This document shows positions 45,300-54,615 of a DNA stretch of 64,000 nucleotides, in pieces; the stretch's first letter is position 1; each line of letters opens with the position of its first letter. Both the position numbers and the translations under genes were made by a program. The notes under the pieces are model-generated. The model did not search any database and had not been told where the DNA came from. It saw only the letters and a program-made list of their open reading frames with translations. This DNA comes from Pseudomonas sp. PA15(2017) (GTDB taxonomy: Bacteria > Pseudomonadota > Gammaproteobacteria > Pseudomonadales > Pseudomonadaceae): the NCBI RefSeq assembly GCF_001945395.1, contig NZ_MSXV01000052.1:1-64000 (forward strand), written 5' to 3'.

Positions 45300-45985
45300 A
45301 CTGGGACGTCATCATCACCTGGCTGCCGCGCCTGGTCCAAGGCGCCCTGCTGACCATCGAGCTGGTCGCCGTAGCGGTCGTCACCGGCCTGATCCTGGCC
45401 ATCCCCACCGGCATCGCCCGCGCTTCGCGCCACTGGTACGTGCGCGCCGTGCCTTACGGCTACATCTTCTTCTTCCGCGGCACACCGCTGCTGGTGCAGC
45501 TGTTTCTGGTCTACTACGGCCTGGCGCAGTTCGACGCCGTGCGCCAGGGCCCGCTGTGGCCATACCTGCGCGACCCGTATTGGTGCGCGGTGATCACCAT
45601 GACCCTGCACACCACCGCCTACATCGCCGAGATCCTGCGCGGCGCCATCCAGGCCGTTCCGCCGGGTGAAATCGAAGCGGCGCGGGCACTGGGCATGTCG
45701 CGGCCCCAGGCGATGCTGCACATCGTCCTGCCCCGGGCGGCGCGCATCGGCCTGCCGGCGTACAGCAACGAAGTGATTCTGATGCTCAAGGCCAGCGCCC
45801 TGGCCAGCACCGTGACCCTGCTGGAGCTGACCGGCATGGCGCGCACCATGAACGCACGCACCTACCTGCCGGTCGAGGGCTTCTTCGCTGCCGGGGTGTT
45901 CTACCTGCTGATCACCTTCGTGCTGATCAATGCCTTCAAGCTTCTGGAACGCTGGCTGCGCGTCGACGCCTGCCAGGGCCGCTAG
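45296..45985 (+). CDS. ABC transporter permease (HisM-like)
   Basis: The 229-residue membrane protein has RGTPLLVQLFLVYYGL and the EAA loop (GEIEAARALGMSRPQAMLHIVLPRAARIGLPAYSN). Partner of the preceding permease in a type I importer. Last gene of the ABC operon. Confidence 0.92.
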   Translation: MNWDVIITWLPRLVQGALLTIELVAVAVVTGLILAIPTGIARASRHWYVRAVPYGYIFFFRGTPLLVQLFLVYYGLAQFDAVRQGPLWPYLRDPYWCAVITMTLHTTAYIAEILRGAIQAVPPGEIEAARALGMSRPQAMLHIVLPRAARIGLPAYSNEVILMLKASALASTVTLLELTGMARTMNARTYLPVEGFFAAGVFYLLITFVLINAFKLLERWLRVDACQGR

Positions 45986-45990
45986 GGTGA

Positions 45991-46012
45991 CGACGGGGTG
46001 CAAGCCCCGTCG
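45991..46012 (+). terminator. Terminator-like hairpin after the ABC operon
   Basis: CGACGGGG pairs with CCCCGTCG around TGCAAG, followed by a weak CTGTTTCT tail. The next gene begins 10 bp later, so termination may be partial. Confidence 0.55.
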
Positions 46013-46021
46013 CTGTTTCTG

Positions 46022-47248
46022 ATGACCTCCGACTTTCTCCCGCCGCTCACTGGTGCCGAACTGCTCCAACGCTTCCAGGCGCTGGACGCCTTTCTCGTCG
46101 CCCACCAGGCGCTGTGGAAACCCCGGCCATTCACCTACCAGACACTGCCCTGGGAAAGCCAGCATCCCGAACTGGCCGCCTGGCTGCGCGGCCGCACCCT
46201 GGAGCAGGCCGAGGCCAGCCACAACCAGCCAACGGCGCTGGACGGCGCACCAGCACCCTTCCCCGAACTGGCCTTGCAGGCTGACCGTTTGAGCCAGGTC
46301 GGCGACCTGCCCCAGCAGACTTCGGCTGACCTGCCGCCGCGCTTCTCGGTGGACGTTCCCGGTCGCAAATGGCAGCAGATACGCGCGTTCGGCGACAGCC
46401 TGGGCTTCACCCAAGCTCCGCAGCACTGGCTGGACTGGTGCGCCGGCAAGGGCCACCTCGGCCGCGTACTCGCCCACGGCGGCCAGAAGCTGACCTGCCT
46501 GGAATACGACCCGGCCCTGGTGGCCAGCGGCGCCGAACTGAGCCAACGCCTGGGGATAACCGCTCAACATATCGAGCAGGACGTACTCGCCGCTGACGCT
46601 GCCACCCAGCTGCACGCCGAACACAGCCCCGTCGCCCTGCACGCCTGCGGCGACCTGCACGTGCGCCTGATACACCTGGCCAGCGCCGCAGGCTGCCGCC
46701 AGCTGGCCATCGCGCCCTGCTGCTACAACCGAGTGGCAGCAGCCGACTACCAGCCGTTATCCACAGCCGCCCAGGGCTCGCCGCTGCGCCTCTCGCTGGA
46801 CGACCTGGCCCTGCCCATGAGCGAAACCGTGACGGCCGGCAACCGCGTGCGCCAGCAGCGCGACCAGTCCATGGCCTGGCGTTTGGCGTTCGACCTGCTG
46901 CAGCGCGAGCTGCGCGGCGTGGACGCCTACCTGCCCACGCCCTCGCTGCCGCCCGCCTGGCTGAAGAAGCCTTTCTCCGACTATTGCCGCGACCTCGCAG
47001 GACTCAAAGACCTGCCCGCCCCTGGTACGCAGGATTGGCAGCGCCTGGAAACAACCGGCTGGCAACGCCTGGCCGAGGTGCGCAACCTGGAATTGCTGCG
47101 CGGCCTGTTCCGCCGTCCCCTGGAACTCTGGCTGGTGCTCGACCGCGCGCTCTATCTGCAAGAACGGGGCTTTGAGATACGCCTCGGCCAGTTCTGCGCC
47201 GCGCACCTGACCCCGCGCAACCTGCTGCTGCTCGCCGAGCGCGCCTGA
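46022..47248 (+). CDS. Class I SAM-dependent methyltransferase
   Basis: The 408-residue protein has a helical N-terminal part (about 1-130) and a Rossmann methyltransferase domain (about 140-260): motif I in DWCAGKGHLGRVLA, motif II in LTCLEYDPAL and HACGDLHVRLI with IAPCCYNR. The DWCAGKGH/APCCYN pattern is that of a widespread uncharacterised methyltransferase family. Substrate unknown. Start at 46022; an earlier in-frame Met lies in the hairpin region. Confidence 0.85.
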   Translation: MTSDFLPPLTGAELLQRFQALDAFLVAHQALWKPRPFTYQTLPWESQHPELAAWLRGRTLEQAEASHNQPTALDGAPAPFPELALQADRLSQVGDLPQQTSADLPPRFSVDVPGRKWQQIRAFGDSLGFTQAPQHWLDWCAGKGHLGRVLAHGGQKLTCLEYDPALVASGAELSQRLGITAQHIEQDVLAADAATQLHAEHSPVALHACGDLHVRLIHLASAAGCRQLAIAPCCYNRVAAADYQPLSTAAQGSPLRLSLDDLALPMSETVTAGNRVRQQRDQSMAWRLAFDLLQRELRGVDAYLPTPSLPPAWLKKPFSDYCRDLAGLKDLPAPGTQDWQRLETTGWQRLAEVRNLELLRGLFRRPLELWLVLDRALYLQERGFEIRLGQFCAAHLTPRNLLLLAERA

Positions 47249-47496
47249 GTTGCGCACACTATCTGTGGATAACTCTGTTCACAGAAGCTGGGCAAACCAC
47301 GCCAGCCCAGCACCCATAACACGCGACAAAATCTGATCATTTTTTAACCGCAGTAAAAATCCATATAAAACAGACGCTTGCCAAAACTGTGAAAGGCTGC
47401 ATAGAAATTCTCTAAAAAGCCTCCAGCCGCTACCCATTTGTGCATAGGCCCCAGCCAGAGCGGTTGAAATACCCGCAAAAAAGCTGCGTCGCGCCG

Positions 47497-47525
47497 CTTT
47501 ACTCATGCAAACGAATGGATATAAT
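47497..47525 (+). promoter_or_regulatory. Promoter of tRNA-Thr
   Basis: A consensus -10 TATAAT lies at 47520-47525 with a weaker TTTACT-type -35 at 47498-47503 (16-bp gap). The tRNA starts 15 bp downstream. The spacer 47249-47496 has no gene. Confidence 0.65.
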
Positions 47526-47539
47526 GGCGGCCCTCAAAA

Positions 47540-47615
<76 letters not shown>

Positions 47616-47698
47616 TATAAATCAACGACTTACGTTGTTTTACATCTCCACTCGCAGAAATCGTGTAACGCCCCTTTCAGGGTACGTTGGCCCGAGTT

Positions 47699-47720
47699 CT
47701 CGTTTGATCCATCAAACGAG
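47699..47720. promoter_or_regulatory. 22-bp palindrome upstream of parA
   Basis: CTCGTTTGAT, CC and ATCAAACGAG form a perfect 10-bp inverted repeat ending 9 bp before the parA start codon. It could be a self-repression operator or a hairpin affecting translation. Confidence 0.6.
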
Positions 47721-47729
47721 GCGAGTGTC

Positions 47730-48557
47730 ATGCAAACTACAGCTACCCTTTCGACTAAAGGTGGTACCGGTAAAACCACCGGTTCTTCCAACCTTGGCGC
47801 GTTGTCGGCCGATGCGGGTCTACGCACCCTGCTGATCGATCTCGACACCAGTCAGCCAACCCTCTCAAGCTATTTCCAACTCGACTACACCGCCCCTGGG
47901 GGCGTCTACGATCTTCTCGTCCACAATATCGTGGATGCGGACAAGGTCATCTCGCGCACGCGGATCCCCAATCTGGACATCATTCTGTCCAACGACCCGC
48001 ACAACCAGCTCGAAACTCTGCTTCTTCATGCTCCCGATGGAAGGCTGCGGCTACGGAGCCTCCTAACCCGCCTGCCCAACGACTATGACCTGGTCATCAT
48101 CGATACCAAGGGTACCGCCGCCGTGACGGTGGAGATGGCTCTTGTCGCTGCCAACAACGTCATCTCCCCACTCTACCCGGAAATGTTGGCTGCACGGGAG
48201 TTCCACCGGGGCACGCTGCAGCTGTTCCAGGGGGTCAACAACCTCCGTCGCACGCTTGGCCTCGACGAGCTGCCGTTGAATGTGGTGTTCAACCGTCAGG
48301 ACAACTCGAACGATGCTCGAGACATCGCATTCGAGATCAGGGACATGCTCGGCACGATGGATGACAGCGTAAAGGTGCTCGAAACCCATATCCCTGCCCT
48401 AGTGACTTATCGCGTTGCAGCCTCACAAGGCATTCCAGCCCACCACCTTGAACGCACCAAACCCTCAAGTCGTCGAGCGGCTTCAGCTCTCCAAACGATG
48501 CAGCAAGTGGCCTGCGAGGTCTGGCCGCACTGGAAGCAACGCTTCGAGGGGGTATGA
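47730..48557 (+). CDS. parA: ParA/Soj-type ATPase of the ICE
   Basis: The 275-residue ATPase has the deviant Walker A KGGTGKTTGSSNLGA, LLIDLDTSQPTLS and DLVIIDTKGTAAVTVEM. ParA-family proteins of this ICE class stabilise the element, perhaps when excised. The start at 47730 avoids reading back into the tRNA. First gene of the ICE, with its ParB partner about 7 kb away. Confidence 0.92.
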   Translation: MQTTATLSTKGGTGKTTGSSNLGALSADAGLRTLLIDLDTSQPTLSSYFQLDYTAPGGVYDLLVHNIVDADKVISRTRIPNLDIILSNDPHNQLETLLLHAPDGRLRLRSLLTRLPNDYDLVIIDTKGTAAVTVEMALVAANNVISPLYPEMLAAREFHRGTLQLFQGVNNLRRTLGLDELPLNVVFNRQDNSNDARDIAFEIRDMLGTMDDSVKVLETHIPALVTYRVAASQGIPAHHLERTKPSSRRAASALQTMQQVACEVWPHWKQRFEGV

Positions 48558-48560
48558 CTC

Positions 48561-49304
48561 ATGACCAAGAAGCCTTCCCTCACCAAAGCAGACGGCATCA
48601 CCGCCGATGTTGTCGTCGAGCTGAGTCAGTTCTACAGCTCCAACGAACTCCGTTCGGTTCAATCCAAGTTCACGGGTACAGCCCGCGCAATCCGTGCGCT
48701 GGCAAACAGCCGCACGTTACAGGGGCGGATCGGCGAGAAGCTGTCCCTTGAACAGCGTCAACTCCTCAAAGATGCGGCGCAGTTGATCGACTCGGTCAAC
48801 GACAACATCATGCATGCTAAAGAGCGGAAAAAACGCACCGAGGACGCGAAGGCCAAGTGGCGGAAGCAACGCAAGCAGGAAGCCCGTCTACTGAGTGAGC
48901 AGGCGTTTCCTTTGCCGCATGAAACCCTCGAGCAAAAGCTGGAGATCATCAGGCTGGCCATGGCGCTCAACCCGCTGCGCCTTTATCTGGGTTTTATGTC
49001 AACGCAGGAATTCCATAGGGATCTCCGAAAGGGCGCTACAGAGTTTCCGCAGAACGGCTTCTGGACACAACCTAAATGGAGACTTGACCAGATCACGTCC
49101 CGTCGACGCGAGATGCTGGAAAACATTCAGAGTGCAATCACTGGTGAACTGCACAACCTCAGCGTCCAGGAACAGCTCGACGGCCTTCGGTCGCAGGTCT
49201 ATATCGCCCGCCAACGTCTACTCGACGATCCTATGGCGATTGAAACCATCCGTATCTGGTCGGAAGCACTCTCTGCAGACGTTGAACCGGAGGCCCAGCT
49301 ATGA
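48561..49304 (+). CDS. ICE hypothetical protein, 247 residues
   Basis: It starts 3 bp after parA and overlaps the next gene by 4 bp. It is mostly helical and charged, with a basic region about residues 85-120 (KERKKRTEDAKAKWRKQRKQ) that might bind nucleic acid. I do not recognise the family. Its position suggests a stability or partition accessory. Confidence 0.65.
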   Translation: MTKKPSLTKADGITADVVVELSQFYSSNELRSVQSKFTGTARAIRALANSRTLQGRIGEKLSLEQRQLLKDAAQLIDSVNDNIMHAKERKKRTEDAKAKWRKQRKQEARLLSEQAFPLPHETLEQKLEIIRLAMALNPLRLYLGFMSTQEFHRDLRKGATEFPQNGFWTQPKWRLDQITSRRREMLENIQSAITGELHNLSVQEQLDGLRSQVYIARQRLLDDPMAIETIRIWSEALSADVEPEAQL

Positions 49305-49588
49305 AGCGCAAGCCTCTAAATATGTTAACCGTCGTGATAGGCCTGCTGGCTCTACTGGCAATGGCAGGCTCGCACTACGCAACCTGGTTAATGGGTGGCT
49401 GGGCCAAGGCTGCAGTTTTCTCCCAGATCCAGCCGGATGACCTTTTCTTCCAAACACTCCCAAACCTCCCCATTTTCTTCCTCGTCGGGGTGCTCACCGG
49501 AGTTCTTGGAACACTCATATCGCTCGAAGGATCTGGGGAGAAGAGTGAAGCCGCCCTCCTTTCCACTGGAAAAGGAGGGCATGACTGA
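49301..49588 (+). CDS. Small ICE membrane protein
   Basis: The 95-residue protein has two hydrophobic segments (about 8-30, LTVVIGLLALLAMAGSHYA, and about 50-70, LPIFFLVGVLTGVLGTLI). No family recognised. Stop and next start overlap. Confidence 0.6.
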   Translation: MKRKPLNMLTVVIGLLALLAMAGSHYATWLMGGWAKAAVFSQIQPDDLFFQTLPNLPIFFLVGVLTGVLGTLISLEGSGEKSEAALLSTGKGGHD

Positions 49589-50052
49589 TGTCCCAAGTCA
49601 TCATCCATTTCCAGGATCAAGGGCAGGACTTTCTTCGCTGGCAAGTCGACGCAACCGGCGTCGTGACAGGCTCTTGGCCATTCCAGAAAGATGTCTGGGC
49701 CGGACTGCAGATCACCAACCTCACCAAGCTGAAAGCCGGCGATCTGGTTCACCACAATCGCTTCGGCGAAGACGGGAGCATTCGGTACCCGATCAAAGCC
49801 GTGATCCCTGTCGCCCCCGTGGAGGTTACTGTTCGCCTGGACGGTGATGGTTACGTCACCAGTTCCATCCGGGGCTTCAAGGTCTCTTGCACCCACAGCG
49901 CCGAGTACCCGGTGCACGCACTGGCTCGAAAGCTCTTCCCTGACCATCAGTGCCAGGTCGGACAGTTGCCCTGCGTCCGGGAAGGACGCATCGACAGTAA
50001 GTGGTTGATCTCACCGATCCTGGAGGGCGACCAGCATGTCTCTGATCAGTAG
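49588..50052 (+). CDS. ICE hypothetical protein, 154 residues
   Basis: Not recognised. The sequence is beta-rich (VIIHFQDQGQDFLRWQVDATGVV, VTVRLDGDGYVTSSIRGFKV) with a Cys pair. It overlaps the next gene by 17 bp. Confidence 0.6.
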   Translation: MSQVIIHFQDQGQDFLRWQVDATGVVTGSWPFQKDVWAGLQITNLTKLKAGDLVHHNRFGEDGSIRYPIKAVIPVAPVEVTVRLDGDGYVTSSIRGFKVSCTHSAEYPVHALARKLFPDHQCQVGQLPCVREGRIDSKWLISPILEGDQHVSDQ

Positions 50053-50245
50053 ATCCAACTTCGAGCAAACCACCATTCAGCAGTTGGTTGACTCGGCCGA
50101 GAGGGTCAGCACCGATGTATTTGACTTGGTGCACCTCAGCCTGGACTCAGGCAGGGAGCTGATCTTGCTTGCTGTCGCCGGTGAAAACCTGGACTCGGTC
50201 GGCATGATCTTGGACGGTGTCCGCGACCTTCGGAGGGCCGGCTGA
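50036..50245 (+). CDS. Small ICE protein, 69 residues
   Basis: A short helical protein (MSLISRSNFEQTTIQQLVDSAERVSTDVFD...) overlapping the genes on both sides. The overlaps on both sides support translation. Function unknown. Confidence 0.55.
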   Translation: MSLISRSNFEQTTIQQLVDSAERVSTDVFDLVHLSLDSGRELILLAVAGENLDSVGMILDGVRDLRRAG

Positions 50246-50931
50246 TGGATCAGCAGAAAGCACTCGACAAGATCCTCAAATGCCTGGCTCGTGCACAGGG
50301 TACGGACTCACAGCACGAGGCTGAAACCGCACTGCGCCAAGCCAGGGCATTGATGGATAAGTATCACGTGGGCCAAGGGGACGTGCTCGCTGCCGGCGTA
50401 GCCGAGCACCAGGTACGTTGCGGCACGAAGTCCAAACCGACCACCTGGATGCACCGCCTGGCCAACGTTTGTGCTGATGCCTTCGGTTGCAATGTCGTGG
50501 CGTACGGCTTTTGCGCCCGAGGCTGGTACTTCCGCTTCTATGGTATTGGCGTCTCCAGCCAGCTATCCAGCTATGCGTACTCGATGCTCCATCACCAACT
50601 GATCAAGGCCAGGAAGGCATTCGTATGCACCCAGAGTCGCTGCAAGCTCGCTACGAAGCGTCGACGTGGTGATCTGTTCGCGCAAGGCTGGATCGATGCA
50701 GTGTCTCTGAAGGTAAGGCAGTTTGCAGGGACTGACGAAAGCACTGCAGCAGCGCTGTTGGCCTACAAAACCAAGCACTTCCCGGATGCAATCACTACAG
50801 GCCTGCTGCGAGTCGAAGCGCAGCGCGTGCATGACGCCAAGGCTTCCAGCCATGGTTGGGCGGAAGGACGCAATGCTCAGTTGCACCGCGGCGTTGCTCG
50901 AGCACAGCAACCTACGTTGGGGGGAGCCTAA
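50245..50931 (+). CDS. DUF2786 family protein
   Basis: The 228-residue protein has the DUF2786 N-terminal signature (ALDKILKCLARAQGTDSQHEAETALRQARALMDKYHV), found in phages and ICEs. The remainder is unclassified, with a Cys/His-containing middle part. Its stop overlaps the helicase start as TAATG. Confidence 0.8.
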   Translation: MDQQKALDKILKCLARAQGTDSQHEAETALRQARALMDKYHVGQGDVLAAGVAEHQVRCGTKSKPTTWMHRLANVCADAFGCNVVAYGFCARGWYFRFYGIGVSSQLSSYAYSMLHHQLIKARKAFVCTQSRCKLATKRRRGDLFAQGWIDAVSLKVRQFAGTDESTAAALLAYKTKHFPDAITTGLLRVEAQRVHDAKASSHGWAEGRNAQLHRGVARAQQPTLGGA

Positions 50932-52274
50932 TGACCCCATACCTCCCCCCCCACTCCATCGAGGCCGAGCAATCGGTTCTCGGGGGTCTAATGCTGGACA
51001 ACGCCACCTGGGATCTGATTGCCGATATCGTCGGCGCCGACGATTTCTACCGCTCGGAACACCGAAAGATTTTCCAGGCAATCAACAGCCTGGCTGATCA
51101 TGGTGACCCCTTCGACGTGGTGACCATTGCCGAAGAGCTGTGCAAATACACCGATGAGATCGGGCTCGCCTATCTGGGCGAACTGGCGAAGAACACACCA
51201 TCGGTGGCCAACATCGTCTCCTACGCAAACGTGGTGGCGAAGCGAGCTCATTTGCGCAAGCTGATTACCCTCGGCAACGATACGGCGCGCCTGGCCTACG
51301 AGCCAGATGCAGACGTTGAGGCTGTCCATGAGGCCTGTGAAGGTCGTTTGTTTGCCCTAAGTCAGTCCAACTCGAAGTCCGAGTTCGTTGATATCGCCCA
51401 GGCACTTATGGGCGTGGTCGATGAGATCGACCGCAATTTCAACAGCGACACAAGCATGACTGGCGTGCCATCCGGTCTAGAGGATCTGGATGCGTTAACG
51501 GCTGGTTTCCAGCCCGCCGACCTCATCATCGTGGCAGGCCGACCCTCTATGGGCAAAACCTCTCTGGTGTTGAATTGGATCAAGCCGATCCTGGATGCAG
51601 AACCGAACAAAACCGTGCAGTTCTACAGCCTGGAAATGCCTGCCAGGCTGCTGCTGTACAGGATGCTCGCGCTGCTTGGGCACCTGGACGGAAATGTCCT
51701 GATGAAGGGCAAGCTGGCTGACGAGGATTGGCCCAGACTCACCTCTGCTGTACAGACGCTGAAGCAGCTTGAAGGCCGTTTGGTTATCGACGATGAGGCA
51801 GGCCTCTCCCCGACTGCGCTTCGTGCTCGAGCACGCCGTGCCGCCCGTAAGTTCGGCACACCCGCCGCGATCATGGTCGACTACCTGCAGATGATGCGTG
51901 TGACCGGACGAGAGAACCGCAATCTCGAGATCGCGGAGATCAGCGGCGCCCTGAAGGGCGTAGCGAAGGAGTTCAACTGCCCCGTTATTGCCCTCTCGCA
52001 ATTGAACCGAGCAGTTGAGCAGCGCCCCAACAAACGACCGGTGAATGCCGACCTGCGCGAGTCCGGAGCGATCGAGCAGGACGCGGACATCATCATGTTC
52101 GTGTACCGCGACGAGGTTTACCACCCCAACACCGAAGACAAAGGCGTCGCCGAGCTCATCTTCGGGAAGTTCCGCAACGGCCCAACCACCACTGTTCGCA
52201 CCGCATTCATCGGCAAAGAAACCAGGTTCGCGAACCTGTCAGCCAGGTCACTGGCAGATGGAGTCTATATATGA
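50931..52274 (+). CDS. DnaB-type replicative helicase of the ICE
   Basis: The 447-residue helicase has an N-terminal DnaB domain (PPHSIEAEQSVLGGLMLDN) and a RecA-like C-terminal domain with Walker A GRPSMGKTSL, Walker B IMVDYLQMM and the DLRESGAIEQDADIIMFVYRDE motif. Presence of its own helicase suggests autonomous replication of the excised ICE. A longer frame begins at 50856 but overlaps DUF2786 coding sequence. Confidence 0.94.
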   Translation: MTPYLPPHSIEAEQSVLGGLMLDNATWDLIADIVGADDFYRSEHRKIFQAINSLADHGDPFDVVTIAEELCKYTDEIGLAYLGELAKNTPSVANIVSYANVVAKRAHLRKLITLGNDTARLAYEPDADVEAVHEACEGRLFALSQSNSKSEFVDIAQALMGVVDEIDRNFNSDTSMTGVPSGLEDLDALTAGFQPADLIIVAGRPSMGKTSLVLNWIKPILDAEPNKTVQFYSLEMPARLLLYRMLALLGHLDGNVLMKGKLADEDWPRLTSAVQTLKQLEGRLVIDDEAGLSPTALRARARRAARKFGTPAAIMVDYLQMMRVTGRENRNLEIAEISGALKGVAKEFNCPVIALSQLNRAVEQRPNKRPVNADLRESGAIEQDADIIMFVYRDEVYHPNTEDKGVAELIFGKFRNGPTTTVRTAFIGKETRFANLSARSLADGVYI

Positions 52275-52429
52275 CCCTCCTCCTCTTGCACACGCATTGC
52301 TGCCGGCACTGCGGATCCCACTCGCAGTTGTCCATCCAGGCCCTTGCCAGCGGCGAGGATCTCCCCGCCTGCCCGATCTGCTTCACCACTGAGCTCGACG
52401 AGCTCGAGGAGTGCGGTGATGAACAGTAG
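52271..52429 (+). CDS. Small zinc-ribbon-like protein, 52 residues
   Basis: ATG overlaps the helicase stop (ATGA). The product MTLLLLHTHCCRHCGSHSQL... continues to CPICFTTELDELEECGDEQ, with a CxxC pair (CRHC) and a second CxxC pair (CPIC) as in zinc ribbons. It overlaps the next gene by 11 bp. Coupling on both sides and the Cys pattern support coding despite its small size. Confidence 0.65.
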   Translation: MTLLLLHTHCCRHCGSHSQLSIQALASGEDLPACPICFTTELDELEECGDEQ

Positions 52430-53150
52430 CACTCAGCCGATCCCGTGCATTCCGGCATCGGCGTCATTCCAACAGTCAGCCTTGGTCTACGCCAACCAGG
52501 TGGGCGTCAACGCCGTCGAACTGGATGCCATGGCGCTGGTGATCAACCGCTTGAGCCGGGACAAGAGCACCGTTGCCCCCCTGCTCCTGCAGGAGGATCT
52601 GCGATCCCTACAGGAGCAGGGCTACATCGACCTGGAGCCTACCAATCACGAAACATTGGCTGTGACCAGGCTATGTCCAACAGGTCTTCTGTCCGCCTAT
52701 TTCTGGTCGATATGGGTACCCCGGCACCTGCTCGATCGTTCGCTGAAGGTCGCGGTGCTTCCCCACGTCCCCGATCAGGGAGGCTCACAACACTGCACCG
52801 TGGTGTTTCGTGTACCGGGAGCTCGCGAAGAAACCCGGCAGTTTCTGAGCGATCTCTGCTGCAAGTATCCCGACCGCACCCCCGAGATCATTGCGATCCA
52901 TGTGGGCAACCGTCTGCAGCGCAACCAGGACACCGATGGGGGCACGAGGATTGAGGATCAGAGGCCCAACGCAGCGGTCGCTGCCATTGAATATGCCTTG
53001 GGCAACGACGACCCCATTACGTTTCTTCGGTGCTGGCATGAAGGCAACTTCGATGCGTTGCGGAACGAATGGGAGGACGTGCCTGACGAGGTATTCATTG
53101 GTGCGGATCATTTGTTCAAGCCTGCGTCTCTTCCCGAGGTGAAATCGTGA
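52419..53150 (+). CDS. ICE hypothetical protein, 243 residues
   Basis: No family recognised with confidence. The C-terminus (FLRCWHEGNFDALRNEWEDVPDEVFIGAD) resembles a short motif I associate with phage and island proteins of unknown role. N-terminal part may be a winged helix (VINRLSRDKSTVAPLLLQEDLRSLQEQGYIDL). Overlaps the following gene by 4 bp. Confidence 0.65.
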   Translation: MNSSTQPIPCIPASASFQQSALVYANQVGVNAVELDAMALVINRLSRDKSTVAPLLLQEDLRSLQEQGYIDLEPTNHETLAVTRLCPTGLLSAYFWSIWVPRHLLDRSLKVAVLPHVPDQGGSQHCTVVFRVPGAREETRQFLSDLCCKYPDRTPEIIAIHVGNRLQRNQDTDGGTRIEDQRPNAAVAAIEYALGNDDPITFLRCWHEGNFDALRNEWEDVPDEVFIGADHLFKPASLPEVKS

Positions 53151-54184
53151 GTACCGATCTTCTCCACAAAGAGCCCCCTCCCCCATCGTCAAGTTGGCTG
53201 ACTACCGAAATGGTTGATGCAGGTCTGCGCGCTCAGAAGGCTGCAGCAGCTCAAGGCAGCTCACCTGCAGCAGCGCTGTCATGTGCCTTCAAGGCCATGC
53301 TGAAAGCCGGAGAAACGACGACAGAGGGGCCATGGCCACCGCTCAGCGGCAATGACTTCCTGGTCTGGTACAGCCTCTGGCTGAGCCAGCCATCCATGCT
53401 GCCGCCCTTCGTCATCGGCGGAATGTTTCAGCGCCTGAAGAAGTTGCTTGAGGAGGTTGGAATGCTGCGCCAGTCCCATGACGAGCAACTGGTGCTACGC
53501 GCTACGGCATATCGCCAGATCGATGCCCTGTTATCCCGGATTGAATGTGCAGGCGAGCTACTGTCCAGCGCTTGTACAGGCGATCTGGATCCTCATGCAG
53601 TTGATACATGGATGTCCGAACTAGAGCCCCCCAGTGCGGAGCTGGTGCTCGGCCGCGTAGCAACCGAGGCACAGGCTCAACGGCTGCGCCTGCAGGAGAC
53701 GCTGACCGGGCATGAGCTTTGGAGCGCAGGAACAGTGGTCGCTCTACAACAACTCATTTTTGGAGCAACCAGCCACCTAGATAAGGCGGTGGGCGATCAA
53801 CCTGGTTCTGCCAGCAGTGAAGCAGACCAGAAGCTATCCCGAGCAGCCCTCATTCAGGGCCTGGCATACGCCATCTATGCCGTCGATGTTCTGGACGCCA
53901 ACTCGGCCCCCGCCCCCCTGGATCACATTGCCTTGGAAGGCTACCTGACCAAATTGAAGCGTGAGCATACCGATACCGTAACTCTTCCCCGGGACAGGTT
54001 CGAGGCTCTGGTTACGAGTGGAAAACAGCGGGAGGTAGAGGTGTATGAGCGAATCAGACAAATGGCGGCTTACAGCGAAGCACCCGCGATCTTTCACGAC
54101 TGGATTGACCTGATGCAGAACTTAGCACGCGAGGCGATTAGAGAAGGTTCAGGGCTCCAGCCCACAAGACCGCCAGGAACCTGA
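53147..54184 (+). CDS. ICE hypothetical protein, 345 residues
   Basis: A mainly helical protein; not recognised. Residues 40-90 are Ala/Lys-rich and W-containing (WPPLSGNDFLVWYSLWLSQPSMLPPF). Position between helicase and partition genes suggests a replication or maintenance role. Last gene before a small inverted repeat and the Arc-like gene. Confidence 0.6.
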   Translation: MSTDLLHKEPPPPSSSWLTTEMVDAGLRAQKAAAAQGSSPAAALSCAFKAMLKAGETTTEGPWPPLSGNDFLVWYSLWLSQPSMLPPFVIGGMFQRLKKLLEEVGMLRQSHDEQLVLRATAYRQIDALLSRIECAGELLSSACTGDLDPHAVDTWMSELEPPSAELVLGRVATEAQAQRLRLQETLTGHELWSAGTVVALQQLIFGATSHLDKAVGDQPGSASSEADQKLSRAALIQGLAYAIYAVDVLDANSAPAPLDHIALEGYLTKLKREHTDTVTLPRDRFEALVTSGKQREVEVYERIRQMAAYSEAPAIFHDWIDLMQNLAREAIREGSGLQPTRPPGT

Positions 54185-54192
54185 CAAGAAAC

Positions 54193-54254
54193 GGCGCCAT
54201 CCGTATCTGCTCTTCAAACACCAGCCCGATGCGGGGAGCAGATTGGACGGCGCC
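54193..54254. promoter_or_regulatory. Inverted repeat before the Arc-like gene
   Basis: GGCGCC (54193-54198) and GGCGCC (54249-54254) frame ATCTGCTC and GAGCAGAT, giving an interrupted hairpin. It may be a terminator for the upstream genes or an operator for the Arc-like protein. Confidence 0.45.
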
Positions 54255-54330
54255 GAGATGTATGACCGGTGAGGACAGTGACAGTTCCTCATGGCAAGCA
54301 ATCGGGCTCAAACGTTATTGGAGGTAATAC

Positions 54331-54615
54331 ATGAGCCATCAACAGGTTCAGCGCAAAGGTCGTATCGATAAACCCAAGTACCTTGTCCGTTTGCCGGACG
54401 GCATGCGCGAGCGCATTTCTAAGAAAGCCAAAACCGCTCAGCGCTCCATGAACATGGAAATCATCCATCGTCTGAGCTGCAGCTTCGAGGCTGAAGATGA
54501 CATCCGCCGCCTGGAAGCGGCGCTCGACAGCGCGCTGGAATTGAATCGCTTCCTCAGAAAAGAACTCGCTCAACACCAACCATCGATGTTTCAGGAACAG
54601 GGAGCACTCGTATGA
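54331..54615 (+). CDS. Arc-like ribbon-helix-helix DNA-binding protein
   Basis: The 94-residue protein has an Arc-type RHH domain (KPKYLVRLPDGMRERISKKAKTAQRSMNMEIIHRL) and a short coiled coil. It likely represses its own promoter or the parB operon. It overlaps parB by 4 bp. GGAGG lies before the ATG at 54331. Confidence 0.85.
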   Translation: MSHQQVQRKGRIDKPKYLVRLPDGMRERISKKAKTAQRSMNMEIIHRLSCSFEAEDDIRRLEAALDSALELNRFLRKELAQHQPSMFQEQGALV

